Positions 24,848 through 35,708 of a stretch of DNA of 37,575 nt are shown in pieces. The DNA comes from Leptospira sp. (lineage in GTDB: Bacteria; Spirochaetota; Leptospiria; Leptospirales; Leptospiraceae). Position 1 is the first letter of the stretch; the number at the start of each line of letters is the position of its first letter. The stretch covers positions 1 through 37,575 of the forward strand of contig JAACWH010000050.1 in assembly GCA_009991425.1 (NCBI GenBank). Reading direction: 5' to 3'. Below the pieces are notes generated by a model that was not told where the DNA came from, searched no databases, and saw only the letters and a list, made by a program, of their open reading frames with translations. Position numbers and translations under genes: made by a program.

Positions 24848-25020
24848 GGTAATCCTGTGAGTGTGTTCAGAGTCTAATCCTCGAGACAAACAGAACGGGG
24901 AAGATCGGGCTTTCAAAATAACTCTCAAACAGAATCATTTAAATTCTGTCGTTTAAGTCTTCTGTTACCGTTGCGGGTCAGCACAGGAATCTCACCTGTT
25001 TCCTCCCTGAAGAGTGATTC
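24848..25020 (-). promoter_or_regulatory. Cobalamin riboswitch aptamer
   Basis: Read on the minus strand, the segment holds the B12-box and core of the cobalamin class: GGGAGGAAACAGGTGAGATT, then CCTGTGCTGACCCGCAACGG (24999-24966 region), an internal hairpin around CAGAATTTAAATGATTCTG, and a closing 3' half ending ACTCACAGGATTACC. Size (about 170 nt) and position directly ahead of a TonB-receptor operon fit. By family knowledge, adenosyl- or another cobalamin bound to the RNA lowers expression of downstream uptake genes. The exact ends are estimated. The rest of the 344-bp gap up to 25147 holds promoters only; TTGACT at 25044-25049 is a possible -35 for this transcript. Confidence 0.9.
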
Positions 25021-25147
25021 AATTTTTTTGTACATAGTATTGGAGTCAATGGCTTTTTCCCACTTTAATTTGTTCATTAATCTAAAGGATTTGATTGATT
25101 AGGGAAAAAAAGGATGAATCTCTAGTTTGTTCTAAGATTCTGTCCTT

Positions 25148-26134
25148 ATGAAAAAATATGACGTTTTTGGTGTTGGAAATGCACTAGTTGATATAATTGT
25201 CCTCTTAGATGATGCTTTCCTGAATGAAAATAAATTACAAAAAGGTGTAATGACTCTTATTGATGAAACGAGTCAAGGAAGTTTACTATCTAGTCTTCAT
25301 GATTATAAAAAGAATTTAAGATCGGGTGGCTCAGCTGCGAACACTATGATCGCCTTATCGAACTCAGGTGGAACAGGTTGTTATACAGGTAAAGTAAGTC
25401 ATGATACTTATGGAGAGTTCTACAAGAAGGATATAGAAGAAGCAGGAATAGTGTTCGAGACAAAACCTGATACTGATGGACATACGGGAACCTGTTTAAT
25501 TTTAACAACTCCTGATGCAGAAAGAACTATGCTTACTTCATTGGGTATATCTACTACATTGAAACCTACAGATATAGATACCGAAAAGTTAAAAGTTTCT
25601 AAGTATTCTTATATTGAAGGCTACCTCTGGGATGGAGACTCTACGAAGAAAGCTAGTGAATTAACTATGAAACTATCCAAAGAAAATGGAGTCAAAGTTG
25701 CATTTACATATTCAGATCCATTTTGTGTGAATCGAACAAGAGAAGAATTTATTCAGTTAACAAAGGATTATGTTGATGTAGTTTTTTGTAACCTAGAAGA
25801 AGCATATGCATTAACTGGTAAAGATTCACCAGAGTCTGCTTTAATTGAACTGGCCAAACTTTCACCTATGTGTTTCATGACAGCTGGTAAAGAAGGAGCC
25901 TATGTCCTGCAAGATGGAAAATCTACACTAGTTCCAGGCTTTCCTGTAAAACCTATAGACACTACAGGTGCAGGTGATTCATTTGCAGCTGGTGTTTTGT
26001 ATGGTCTAACTCAAGGTTACACGCCAGAGAAAGCGGCTCGTTGGGGTAATTATGTTGCTTCAAGAGTCGTGCAAGAAATAGGTCCAAGATTAACGGTTAA
26101 GTTAATGGGTCGCCAGGATGAGATTTTAAGTTAA
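25148..26134 (+). CDS. PfkB-family carbohydrate/adenosine kinase
   Basis: This 328-aa protein has both PfkB signatures: an N-terminal Gly-rich segment (RSGGSAANTMIALSNSGG, about 59-76) and the C-terminal anion-hole motif DTTGAGDSFAAGVLYG (about 270-285) with the catalytic Asp. The start (YDVFGVGNALVDIIV) and the EGYLWD segment resemble adenosine-kinase-like members rather than ribokinase or fructokinase. It probably phosphorylates a nucleoside or sugar with ATP in the cytosol; the exact substrate is not proven by sequence. It stands alone, divergent from the cobalamin unit, and ends at a strong hairpin shared with the convergent SDR gene. Confidence 0.85.
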   Translation: MKKYDVFGVGNALVDIIVLLDDAFLNENKLQKGVMTLIDETSQGSLLSSLHDYKKNLRSGGSAANTMIALSNSGGTGCYTGKVSHDTYGEFYKKDIEEAGIVFETKPDTDGHTGTCLILTTPDAERTMLTSLGISTTLKPTDIDTEKLKVSKYSYIEGYLWDGDSTKKASELTMKLSKENGVKVAFTYSDPFCVNRTREEFIQLTKDYVDVVFCNLEEAYALTGKDSPESALIELAKLSPMCFMTAGKEGAYVLQDGKSTLVPGFPVKPIDTTGAGDSFAAGVLYGLTQGYTPEKAARWGNYVASRVVQEIGPRLTVKLMGRQDEILS

Positions 26135-26157
26135 AAATTAAAGATAGTAATTTAAAA

Positions 26158-26198
26158 AATCCGTCCTTTAGATTAAAAATATTTCTAAAGGATGGATT
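26158..26198. terminator. Strong terminator hairpin between convergent genes
   Basis: AATCCGTCCTTTAGA pairs with TCTAAAGGATGGATT over 15 positions (one G-U) with an 11-nt loop. On the minus strand it is followed by TTTTTTAAA, an intrinsic terminator for the SDR gene. On the plus strand it lacks a U-tract but may end or stabilise the kinase transcript. Confidence 0.8.
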
Positions 26199-26222
26199 AA
26201 AACTAAGATAATTTATTTCTCC

Positions 26223-27272
26223 TTAAATCAATTTTGCTATTTGCATTTGTTCAATATGATCTTTCAGGGTCATTGCGATATCATGATAAGTAAGACCTAG
26301 ACCTAAGCTTTTAGTGTGATCCATAAAATATGTCTGACCTAAATTCCTTTCTAAGAATTTCCAAGTCAAACCAAGCAATGGACCCAATCCATACATAAGA
26401 AAATTTGGAAGTTCTGAATTCGCTGTCGGATAAGTCTTCCCAAAAGATTTGGAAATGAGTTGAGAAAGTTCAAGCATAGATTTAGTCTCGCAAGAAGTTA
26501 AGTATCTTCCAGCAGCTTGCGAATTTTGAAAGGCTAGTAAATGGGCTTTGGCAACATCTCTAACGTCAACGATACCAAAATACAATTTAGGTACTCCAAA
26601 TCTAAGTTCTCCACTGATAAGTCTTCGCACGAATTGAACACTTGTTCCGTCCATTCTATTTGATAAAGAGGGACCTAATATAAAGGATGGATTAATTGTA
26701 ACTAAGTTCCAACGATCTTGGTCATTTTGAATCTTCCAAGCTTCATTTTCAGCAAGAAGTTTGCTATAAGAATACGGCTGGTGGTCCAATGAACTTGTGT
26801 TATTCCAAAATGTTTCATCCAGTGTTCGATTTTTGGATTGCTCGGCATCTGCTCCATCACCTGTAATTGCAGCAACACTGGAAGTAAGCACTACTTTCTT
26901 AACAGTATTAGTACTGTTTACAGTTTCGAGAACATTTCTAGTTCCCTTTAAGGCAGGATCGATAAGTTCCTTCTGAGCATCTTTAATACCTGTTACGACA
27001 AATGGAGAAGCAGTGTGAATGACAGTTCCGCAGCCTTTCATTGCCTTCTGGAAACTTCCATTCTCTAGCAAATCGGCTTCAAATAGTTCAAGTTTATTAG
27101 GAAATGACTTTTGAAACTCTAATAAGTGACCAATTTTATCTTCAGATTTTACGCTGCGAACAGTTCCGTGAACCTTATACCCTTCTTCCAATAAGTATTT
27201 AACAATCCAGGAAGCAACATAACCTGATGCGCCAGTAACTAAAATAGGTAAGGAATTTTCTTTTGAGTTCAT
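26223..27272 (-). CDS. Extended short-chain dehydrogenase, dihydroflavonol-reductase-like
   Basis: This 349-aa protein has the NAD(P)-binding motif LVTGASGYVASWIVKYLLEE (about 11-30), an Arg soon after the second strand (VHGTVRS) suggesting NADPH use, the segment VIHTASPFVV, and the active-site YSYSKLLAE (about 165-173) with Tyr and Lys. This pattern matches the dihydroflavonol 4-reductase/aldehyde-reductase branch of extended SDRs. In bacteria these reduce aldehydes or ketones of uncertain identity. It is monocistronic; the ATG at 27272 borders the 420-bp leader region of the leuA-type gene. Confidence 0.82.
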   Translation of the reverse strand: MNSKENSLPILVTGASGYVASWIVKYLLEEGYKVHGTVRSVKSEDKIGHLLEFQKSFPNKLELFEADLLENGSFQKAMKGCGTVIHTASPFVVTGIKDAQKELIDPALKGTRNVLETVNSTNTVKKVVLTSSVAAITGDGADAEQSKNRTLDETFWNNTSSLDHQPYSYSKLLAENEAWKIQNDQDRWNLVTINPSFILGPSLSNRMDGTSVQFVRRLISGELRFGVPKLYFGIVDVRDVAKAHLLAFQNSQAAGRYLTSCETKSMLELSQLISKSFGKTYPTANSELPNFLMYGLGPLLGLTWKFLERNLGQTYFMDHTKSLGLGLTYHDIAMTLKDHIEQMQIAKLI

Positions 27273-27426
27273 GCTTTCCTATTCCATAAAAAAACCTTAA
27301 AATGTAAAAGATAATTTTTCCTTTAAATTTTAAGAAATAATTTCTTATTTAATTTATAAATCACTCTATTGATAAATTCTAAATTTAGAGCTTGACAATT
27401 TTAAAGTAAATTCCGAACTTGAAGTT

Positions 27427-27615
27427 ATGAACATAAAGACCTCTGATATACAAAAGCGAACAGAGATAGAGTTCCACGCAGATAGCAATAGTTTCTCTAA
27501 ATCTATGCCTTCCCGAAGTTTCATGCCAAATTTCGGATCATCATTTCCTTTCTCATCTATACAAGATTCTTCTTCTATTCTCCTCATTCTCTCTCTCCTG
27601 CTCCTCAGTCTGTAA
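27427..27615 (+). CDS. Candidate leucine-rich leader peptide ahead of the leuA-type gene
   Basis: A frame that can start at ATG 27427, 27505 or 27523 ends at TAA 27615 with the residues ILLILSLLLLSL. Eight of its last twelve codons are Leu, all CTC or CTG, which are uncommon in this AT-rich sequence, and two more are Ile. It ends 77 bp before a 2-isopropylmalate synthase gene. The shortest form from 27523 would be 30 aa. None of the possible starts has a strong ribosome binding site, and the tract is CT-rich, so coincidence cannot be excluded. The role would be ribosome stalling at leucine shortage. Confidence 0.45.
   Translation: MNIKTSDIQKRTEIEFHADSNSFSKSMPSRSFMPNFGSSFPFSSIQDSSSILLILSLLLLSL
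27513..27536 (+). promoter_or_regulatory. Leader hairpin in front of the leucine codon run
   Basis: CCGAAGTTT and AAATTTCGG pair over 9 positions (one G-U) with a 6-nt loop that holds the ATG at 27523. It may control leader-peptide translation or take part in attenuation. Confidence 0.4.
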
Positions 27616-27635
27616 TTCAATCAATTTTGTAATCC

Positions 27636-27653
27636 TCTTAGTGAAATCTAAGA
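27636..27653 (+). promoter_or_regulatory. Leader hairpin after the leucine codon run
   Basis: TCTTAG-TGAAAT-CTAAGA is a perfect 6-bp stem 20 bp after the leader stop and about 28 bp before the ribosome binding site of the leuA-type gene. No U-tract follows, so if attenuation operates it may act on translation or by an unseen alternative fold. Elsewhere in the 420-bp gap (27273-27692) only an isolated TTGACA (27392-27397) without a good -10 is seen. Confidence 0.35.
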
Positions 27654-27692
27654 TAAACTACGGAAAATTATATCATTTTTAAGGAAAATACT

Positions 27693-29162
27693 ATGAACTC
27701 AAGAAATTCTACATCCAAAAATCATCAAACAGTAGTTAATAATAACATAATTAATGTTAACTCAAATAACAATCTATTGAAAAAATACATCCCTATGCCA
27801 AAGTTTTATTTTCCGCAAAGAACTTGGCCTGAGAATTTTTTAGATAAACCACCCATCTGGTGTAGTGTAGATTTAAGGGATGGAAATCAGGCCTTAGTTC
27901 AACCGATGAATATAGATGAGAAAATGGAATTTTTTCAATACTTAGTTAAAGTAGGATTCAAAGAAATTGAAGTTGGATATCCTTCTGCCTCAGATACGGA
28001 GTTTCAATTCGTAAGAAAATTAATAGAAGAAAACTATATACCTGATGATGTCACAATACAGGTATTAACACAATCTAGAGAGGATTTGATACGTAAGACT
28101 TTTGCATCATTGGAAGGTGTGAAAAATGGAATCGTTCATTTTTATAATTCTACTTCGGAAGTCCAAAGACGAATAGTGTTTAATAAGTCAAAGGAAGAAA
28201 TCATTCAATTGGCAGTCGAAGCTTCCGATTTAATTTTAGAGTTAAAGAAGCAGATGGAAAAAAATTCTGAGACCAAAATCAGAATTCAATATTCCCCAGA
28301 GTCATTTTCAACCACAGAACCAGAGTTTGCTTTGGAAATATGTGAACGAGTGATTCAGGTCTTTCAGCCAACAAAGGAAGATCCAATTTGTATCAATCTT
28401 CCAGCTACTGTTGAGGTATACACACCCAATGTCTATGCAGATATTGTAGAATGGTTTGGAAGCAATTTGAAGAATAGACAAGCCGTAACATTAAGTTTGC
28501 ATACTCATAATGATAGAGGAACAGGGGTTGCAGCCTCGGAGTTAGGCTTGTTAGCTGGTGCAGATCGAATTGAAGGAACACTTTTAGGAAATGGAGAGAG
28601 AACGGGTAATGCAGACCTTGTAAACTTAGCCTTGAATTATTATACACAAGGAATCGATCCTGGATTGGATTTTTCTAATATACAAGAAACAATTCGTATC
28701 TTTGAAAAATGCAATAAAATTAAAGTTCCTGAAAGGCACCCTTATGCAGGCGAATTGGTATTCACTGCCTTCTCTGGATCACACCAAGATGCGATTCACA
28801 AAGGATTTTTGAATCGATCAATGAATTCTAAATCTAATAACTCAAAAGAGAATTCTAGCAACATTGGAACTAAGGAATCAAACGAAACAAAATGGGAGGT
28901 TCCTTATTTGCCGATTGATCCTAAAGATTTAGGTAGAGACTATACGGCCGTTGTTCGAATCAATTCTCAATCTGGCAAGGGTGGAGTAAGTTTTATCTTA
29001 GAAAAAGATTTTGGGATTAAAATGAATCCTGAAGAAAAAAAGCAATTCGGAATCCTTGTCAAAGAATACAGTGATCAGTTTGGTAGAGAAATTAATTCCT
29101 GGGAATTAAAGAAGTTATGGGAAAAATATATTTCTAAAACTACTGAATTCAGTCAAAGATAA
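27693..29162 (+). CDS. leuA: 2-isopropylmalate synthase-type enzyme lacking the regulatory domain
   Basis: This 489-aa protein has the DRE-TIM barrel motifs of the fungal/actinobacterial LeuA branch: WCSVDLRDGNQAL (about 57-69), VGFKEIEVGYPSAS, and LHTHNDRGTG with the metal-binding HxH (about 268-277). It condenses acetyl-CoA with 2-oxoisovalerate in leucine synthesis. It stops after the linker subdomains (ELKKLWEKYI), so the C-terminal leucine-binding domain (some 100 residues) is missing. An Asn-rich N-terminal extension (1-34) is unusual. The ATG at 27693 has AAGGA 8 bp upstream. A leucine-codon-rich leader lies ahead of it, which could replace feedback inhibition. A role on another 2-oxoacid is possible. 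Confidence 0.85.
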   Translation: MNSRNSTSKNHQTVVNNNIINVNSNNNLLKKYIPMPKFYFPQRTWPENFLDKPPIWCSVDLRDGNQALVQPMNIDEKMEFFQYLVKVGFKEIEVGYPSASDTEFQFVRKLIEENYIPDDVTIQVLTQSREDLIRKTFASLEGVKNGIVHFYNSTSEVQRRIVFNKSKEEIIQLAVEASDLILELKKQMEKNSETKIRIQYSPESFSTTEPEFALEICERVIQVFQPTKEDPICINLPATVEVYTPNVYADIVEWFGSNLKNRQAVTLSLHTHNDRGTGVAASELGLLAGADRIEGTLLGNGERTGNADLVNLALNYYTQGIDPGLDFSNIQETIRIFEKCNKIKVPERHPYAGELVFTAFSGSHQDAIHKGFLNRSMNSKSNNSKENSSNIGTKESNETKWEVPYLPIDPKDLGRDYTAVVRINSQSGKGGVSFILEKDFGIKMNPEEKKQFGILVKEYSDQFGREINSWELKKLWEKYISKTTEFSQR

Positions 29163-29210
29163 ATTCAAGCTTTACGATCCAAAGGTGATTTCAAGAAAAT
29201 TTTTAAAAAA

Positions 29211-29244
29211 AAGAGAATCCTAAAATGAACTAGGATTCTCTTTG
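29211..29244. terminator. Bidirectional terminator between leuA-type gene and isocitrate dehydrogenase gene
   Basis: AAAGAGAATCCTA and TAGGATTCTCTTT form a perfect 13-bp stem with an 8-nt loop, followed by GCTTTT on the plus strand and by TTTTTT on the minus strand. It serves both convergent genes. Confidence 0.85.
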
Positions 29245-29285
29245 CTTTTAAGATATGATGTTCTTCTTATCTTTAAGTTTTATTT

Positions 29286-31538
<2,253 letters not shown>

Positions 31539-31607
31539 CTAGTTCTTCTAATTTGTTATATTCTTTTCATCAGTCAAATGGTTTTTCATTTGCTTTATTT
31601 ATCTAAT

Positions 31608-32642
31608 TTAGCTTTGGAATTGTTTTAAAAATCTTAAATTCCCCGAATGTAAGTAACGTATATCGTGAATTCCATATCTCATCATTACTAATCGGTCTAG
31701 TCCAAGTCCGAATGCAAATCCTGTCCATTCTTTCGGATCCAATCCACCTGATTCAAGGACATTGGGATGAACCAATCCACAGGGGAGAAGTTCCAGCCAT
31801 CCACTGTGCTTACAGACAGAACAACCTTTTCCACCACAGACTAAACATTGGATATCAAGTTCAAAGCCTGGTTCTACGAAAGGAAAGTAACCTGGTCTTA
31901 ATCTAGTTTTTACTTTTTTCTGGAAAATTTCAGAAAGAAGTGTCTCCATAGTATAGATAAGATTTGCAATAGAAATATCTTTACCAACAACCATTCCTTC
32001 CACTTGGTAGAAGGTTGTCTCATGGGAGGCATCTACCTCTTCATAGCGAAAGACTCTTCCGGGAGCAATGATTCTAAAAGGAGGTTTTAAGTTACGAAGT
32101 GCACGCACTTGGATTGCTGAAGTATGTGTGCGAAGTAGCTTCCCATCTGTAGTATAAAATGTATCTTGAGTATCACGAGCTGGGTGATCGGCCTTAAAAT
32201 TCAATGCTTCAAAATTATTATAATCTGTCTCAACTTCAGGACCATCCATTATAGAAAACCCCATAGAAGTGAAAATTGCTTCTATTTCATATTGAATCTG
32301 TGTTAATGGATGAAGGGTTCCATTTAGCGATGGTTCTTGGATGGGACGAAGTGTATCAAAGAATTCATTCTTTAAAGTATTTTCATAAAAGTAATCTTTA
32401 ATCTTAATTCGTTGGCTGGCTACAAGATTATCTATTTTTTCTTGGGTTTCATTTGCGAGCTTGCCTAAAGTCTTTCTTTCATCAACTGTAAGCGATCCCA
32501 TCGTTTTAAGAATTTGGGTTAGCTTACCTTTCTTTCCTACATAGAGATTCTTCTTTGTATCGAGTTCTTCTTCGGAGTTTAATTTAGAAAGTTCTAATAC
32601 TGCTTCATCGTATATTGATTCTATTTCTTGTATAAGTGACAT
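31608..32642 (-). CDS. pheS: Phenylalanyl-tRNA synthetase alpha subunit
   Basis: This 344-aa class II synthetase subunit charges tRNA-Phe together with PheT. It has the N-terminal coiled-coil tRNA arm (about 1-90), motif 2 region [19 protein letters not shown], a Cys-rich segment ([17 protein letters not shown]) as in many PheS, and motif 3 [18 protein letters not shown] (about 312-329). The ATG shares one base with the mpl stop (TAATG). The beta-subunit gene pheT, often directly downstream, is not here; icd follows instead. PheT must be encoded elsewhere. Confidence 0.95.
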   Translation of the reverse strand: MSLIQEIESIYDEAVLELSKLNSEEELDTKKNLYVGKKGKLTQILKTMGSLTVDERKTLGKLANETQEKIDNLVASQRIKIKDYFYENTLKNEFFDTLRPIQEPSLNGTLHPLTQIQYEIEAIFTSMGFSIMDGPEVETDYNNFEALNFKADHPARDTQDTFYTTDGKLLRTHTSAIQVRALRNLKPPFRIIAPGRVFRYEEVDASHETTFYQVEGMVVGKDISIANLIYTMETLLSEIFQKKVKTRLRPGYFPFVEPGFELDIQCLVCGGKGCSVCKHSGWLELLPCGLVHPNVLESGGLDPKEWTGFAFGLGLDRLVMMRYGIHDIRYLHSGNLRFLKQFQS

Positions 32643-34036
32643 TATTTCTCCACACGGTTCTGAGCTATTTCAATTAAGTCTTTGTATATTCCACCAAACG
32701 CTCCATTAGACATGGCAAGTATGGCTACCTTTTCATGCTTAAGTGCTGGAAGCATTTTCTTTAATTTGGCAACTAGGTCTTTTGGATTCTTGCAGTAGAC
32801 CCCAAGGGCTCTTGAGCTTTGGAGAGTTTTTGTACAAATTTTCTTAACATCCAATTTAGATTCTTTATCAACTTTCTTGGCATTGAATACTTCGGTGATA
32901 AAAACTAAAGAAGAACCTTCGAAACATTTGGCAAAATCCTTTTGAAAAACATTTCTATGTGAGGTGGCAGATCTTGGCTCGAATAAACTTATAACCTTAT
33001 AACCTCTGTAGTATTCATTCACAGCTTTAACAGTCTCAGCAATAGCAACAGGGTGGTGTGCAAAATCTTCTATCACGACAGTATAGCTATCTTCATACCG
33101 AACATCCTGTCTGCGCTTCACACCTGGAAAAGATATGAGAGCGGAAAGTATTTTGTCTGATTGATTAGGTGCAACTAATTTTGCAATTCGAACTGCCACT
33201 TCTGCATTTCGGTAATTATGCATTCCCATTAAATTTGGGCGAATCGCAAGTTTCGATTCATTCCATTGAAGACTTAATTTTTTATAAGAAAGAGATGAAG
33301 ATTTAAGATTTAGTTCATAAGGAACTACGGGAGCAAATTTAAAAGGTTTTGTTAAATCGGCAAGCTCCTTAGATTTTTGCCAATACAATATTGTTCCTTT
33401 GCTTGGTACTAATCTAAGCAGCCTTCGGAATTGCACTCTGATTGCTTCCATATCTGCAAAAATATCAGCATGATCATAGTCCAAAGCAGTCAGAACTAAA
33501 TAGTATGGTTTGTAGTGTAAAAATTTTGATCCCTTATCGAAAAATGCAGAATCATATTCATCACCTTCAATAACAAACCAATCACCCTTTCCTACTTCAA
33601 ATCCAGGATGTTCATCTTTACGGATGCCTCCAACAAACAAGCCAGGCTCCATTCCTATTTCTTTCAAAAGATGATGGATCATGAATGTTGTTGTTGTCTT
33701 GCCATGAGTTCCAGCAACTACAATTACTTTCTTATCTTTCAGAAAGAACTGATTCAATGCCTGTGACATGGACATATAAGGTGTCCCAGAATTTAGCACT
33801 TGTTCTACTTCGGGATTGCCCCTTGATATTGCATTTCCAATAATGATAAGATCTTGGTCTTTTACATTATCTTGGTGGTATCCTTTCTTGGGCGAAAGTC
33901 CCCAAGCGGATAGTTGATCCGACATAGGAGGATATAAATTTTCATCTGATCCTGTTACTTCATGTCCGATTTCTTGGAGCATTCTGGCAAGATTGCCCAT
34001 CGCTATTCCGCCGATTCCAACCAAAAATATTTTCAT
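32642..34036 (-). CDS. mpl: UDP-MurNAc:L-Ala-gamma-D-Glu-meso-diaminopimelate ligase
   Basis: This 464-aa Mur ligase attaches recycled murein tripeptide to UDP-MurNAc in the cytosol. The N-terminal Rossmann part begins [16 protein letters not shown], the ATP loop is GTHGKTTTT (109-117), and the Mpl-specific [19 protein letters not shown] (about 157-175) separates it from MurC. Later blocks are [14 protein letters not shown] and [10 protein letters not shown]. Length fits Mpl (about 457 aa). It overlaps the upstream membrane protein gene by 4 bp (ATGA) and pheS by 1 bp. It implies meso-diaminopimelate-type peptide recycling, or in this lineage a related diamino acid. Confidence 0.92.
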   Translation of the reverse strand: MKIFLVGIGGIAMGNLARMLQEIGHEVTGSDENLYPPMSDQLSAWGLSPKKGYHQDNVKDQDLIIIGNAISRGNPEVEQVLNSGTPYMSMSQALNQFFLKDKKVIVVAGTHGKTTTTFMIHHLLKEIGMEPGLFVGGIRKDEHPGFEVGKGDWFVIEGDEYDSAFFDKGSKFLHYKPYYLVLTALDYDHADIFADMEAIRVQFRRLLRLVPSKGTILYWQKSKELADLTKPFKFAPVVPYELNLKSSSLSYKKLSLQWNESKLAIRPNLMGMHNYRNAEVAVRIAKLVAPNQSDKILSALISFPGVKRRQDVRYEDSYTVVIEDFAHHPVAIAETVKAVNEYYRGYKVISLFEPRSATSHRNVFQKDFAKCFEGSSLVFITEVFNAKKVDKESKLDVKKICTKTLQSSRALGVYCKNPKDLVAKLKKMLPALKHEKVAILAMSNGAFGGIYKDLIEIAQNRVEK

Positions 34037-34674
34037 TGGAAGATAGTCCTATAGATGTTATAAGTAAATGTGAATAAAAGTCCTATTATTGAAAAAAATA
34101 TAGCAACTTGCAGTAGATAAGAAAGAAAATCTTCAGATGTCCAGTTGGAAATATTTTGCAGAGCTTGGTAGCTTAAGTTCAAGGAATACACAAATGATAA
34201 TAGCATAATACCTATGTTAAATGGAGTCGGAAGAAAGAAGAATATTCCAGAAGCAGTAAATGGAATGAACCCAATCATAAGGACCCAAGGAACTGGTGGA
34301 TTCCAATTGGCAGTTCGATCCCATCTTTTGTAATAAACACGAAAAATATCTGCAAAACGAATTGCAGATATTGCAACTAGGAAAAAGATCCAAATTTGCA
34401 ATGATCCCGAGGTAATATCTGATAGAGAAAATGCACTTCTATGCAAGAAAAAATGATAGATTGCCTTGGCAAAATTAGAAAAAATTTTACTGATTGGAGC
34501 AAGGGTAGAAAGAAAAATATGCAACTTCCATATTTCCCTGCTTCCCATATCTTCTCTATTGAGAAAAGATTCAAAGGCATAGTGAGGTCGAAAAAAAATA
34601 TCTTCTAAAAGATTTAACCAAGGATTGGTGGAAACAGTGGTTTCTATTGAATTGTTTTTATTGGTTTGTTCCAC
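34033..34674 (-). CDS. Yip1-like multi-pass membrane protein
   Basis: This 213-aa protein has a polar N-terminal tail (about 1-30) that leads into NPWLNLLEDIFFRPHYAFE, a segment often seen at the start of bacterial Yip1-domain proteins. About five hydrophobic helices follow. The start is GTG at 34674, which lies 31 bp inside the upstream DUF4340-like gene; no later ATG is available near the start of the conserved part. It sits between the ABC-type auxiliary genes and mpl in an overlapping series. Possible role as a membrane partner of the GldG-type system; not proven. Confidence 0.6.
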   Translation of the reverse strand: MEQTNKNNSIETTVSTNPWLNLLEDIFFRPHYAFESFLNREDMGSREIWKLHIFLSTLAPISKIFSNFAKAIYHFFLHRSAFSLSDITSGSLQIWIFFLVAISAIRFADIFRVYYKRWDRTANWNPPVPWVLMIGFIPFTASGIFFFLPTPFNIGIMLLSFVYSLNLSYQALQNISNWTSEDFLSYLLQVAIFFSIIGLLFTFTYNIYRTIFQ

Positions 34675-35708
34675 TTCTCCGCTTTCCCTATTTTCTTAGC
34701 TGATTCCCGAATTTTATTTATGACTTCCACTGATGTATAAGCTGGGAATTCATCTAATATCCCTATGATTTTTCTTTGGACAGGTATGTAATCTTTTTCT
34801 TGGATATTTGTTTGTGGGAATAGTAAAATTTTTATTTTCCGACCCTCTGAGTTCACCACTTCAATAGATTCTTGGCTTGGTGCCTTGGTTAATTCCTCAA
34901 TTATTTGAATTCCATCTTCTTCATCTTCATCAGGGTATAGATCATATTTAAGCGCTTTGAGCAATCCGTCCAATTCATCACCTAAATTAGGTGCGATTAC
35001 AAGGCGAATTCCAGAATTTCTTCTCCATGAGTTCTTTGAATTACCATCTGAATTTTTTTCTGGAGAATTTTCAATTTCAATGGTTTGTTCCTTAAAATTA
35101 AGTCGAATTTTTAGGATGGAACCAGTTCCTATATTAATAAGTTGTTTTTCCCGAAAAGAATTGAGGTCTGCCTCGAATCTTTTGAATGTATAGGAATTAG
35201 AGGAGAAAATAGAGTTCTCTAATAAAAAGGCAGTTACAGATTTACTAGAAATTTCTTTGCCTATAACAAGTTCATTAGGTTCCGATTTTTCTATGAGTAT
35301 TAATTTGGGGGAGGATTCCTTTTGAATATGAAACTCTTTTAAATAAGATTCATTTGCCTCAACAGCTGATTTGATTTTGAGAACAGAGAGTTCAGTAAAT
35401 ACATTTTTAGCATTATAACCTGCCTCATAAATAAGTTCTTTTCCCGATTTGGTCTTATTGCTAATTGCAAAAATGGGAGATGAGTTTATTCCACCTTCAT
35501 CGATTTTCTTTATAGAGAAAATCGAATTTATATACTTAGTAGAATTTTCTGAGTTCCAATTTTCGCTTGCAGGCTGAAATAGTATTTCCGTTAGGTTCTT
35601 TTTCCAATAGACCTCTTCTGTTAGATTTTCTTTCTTTTCTTCTGTTAATAAAAAAACTAGAAATAAAAAACAGATTCCAACTATAGTATAGATTAATTTT
35701 CTATTCAT
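34644..35708 (-). CDS. DUF4340-like membrane-anchored protein next to a GldG-type gene
   Basis: This 354-aa protein has one N-terminal membrane anchor (about 5-21) and a soluble region with repeated short alpha/beta modules (ELSVLKIKSAVEANESYLKE, SKSVTAFLLENSIFSSNSYTFKRFEADLNSFREK), in the manner of DUF4340 proteins that regularly follow GldG-type ABC auxiliary proteins. The soluble part would lie outside the cytoplasm. No catalytic motif is visible. It overlaps the GldG-like gene by 8 bp and the next gene by 31 bp. Family assignment rests as much on gene order as on sequence. Confidence 0.6.
   Translation of the reverse strand: MNRKLIYTIVGICFLFLVFLLTEEKKENLTEEVYWKKNLTEILFQPASENWNSENSTKYINSIFSIKKIDEGGINSSPIFAISNKTKSGKELIYEAGYNAKNVFTELSVLKIKSAVEANESYLKEFHIQKESSPKLILIEKSEPNELVIGKEISSKSVTAFLLENSIFSSNSYTFKRFEADLNSFREKQLINIGTGSILKIRLNFKEQTIEIENSPEKNSDGNSKNSWRRNSGIRLVIAPNLGDELDGLLKALKYDLYPDEDEEDGIQIIEELTKAPSQESIEVVNSEGRKIKILLFPQTNIQEKDYIPVQRKIIGILDEFPAYTSVEVINKIRESAKKIGKAEKWNKPIKTIQ

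Noticed and set aside
27366..27620. Minus-strand 84-aa frame rich in Arg and Glu opposite the leuA leader
   Set aside because: It is the complement of the CT-rich leader tract, has a biased composition, no recognisable domain, and would run against the leuA-type transcript.
31576..31593. CAAATG/CATTTG hairpin between pheS and icd as terminator
   Set aside because: The stem is only 6 bp and AU-rich, with no U-tract on the minus strand, so it is too weak to call.
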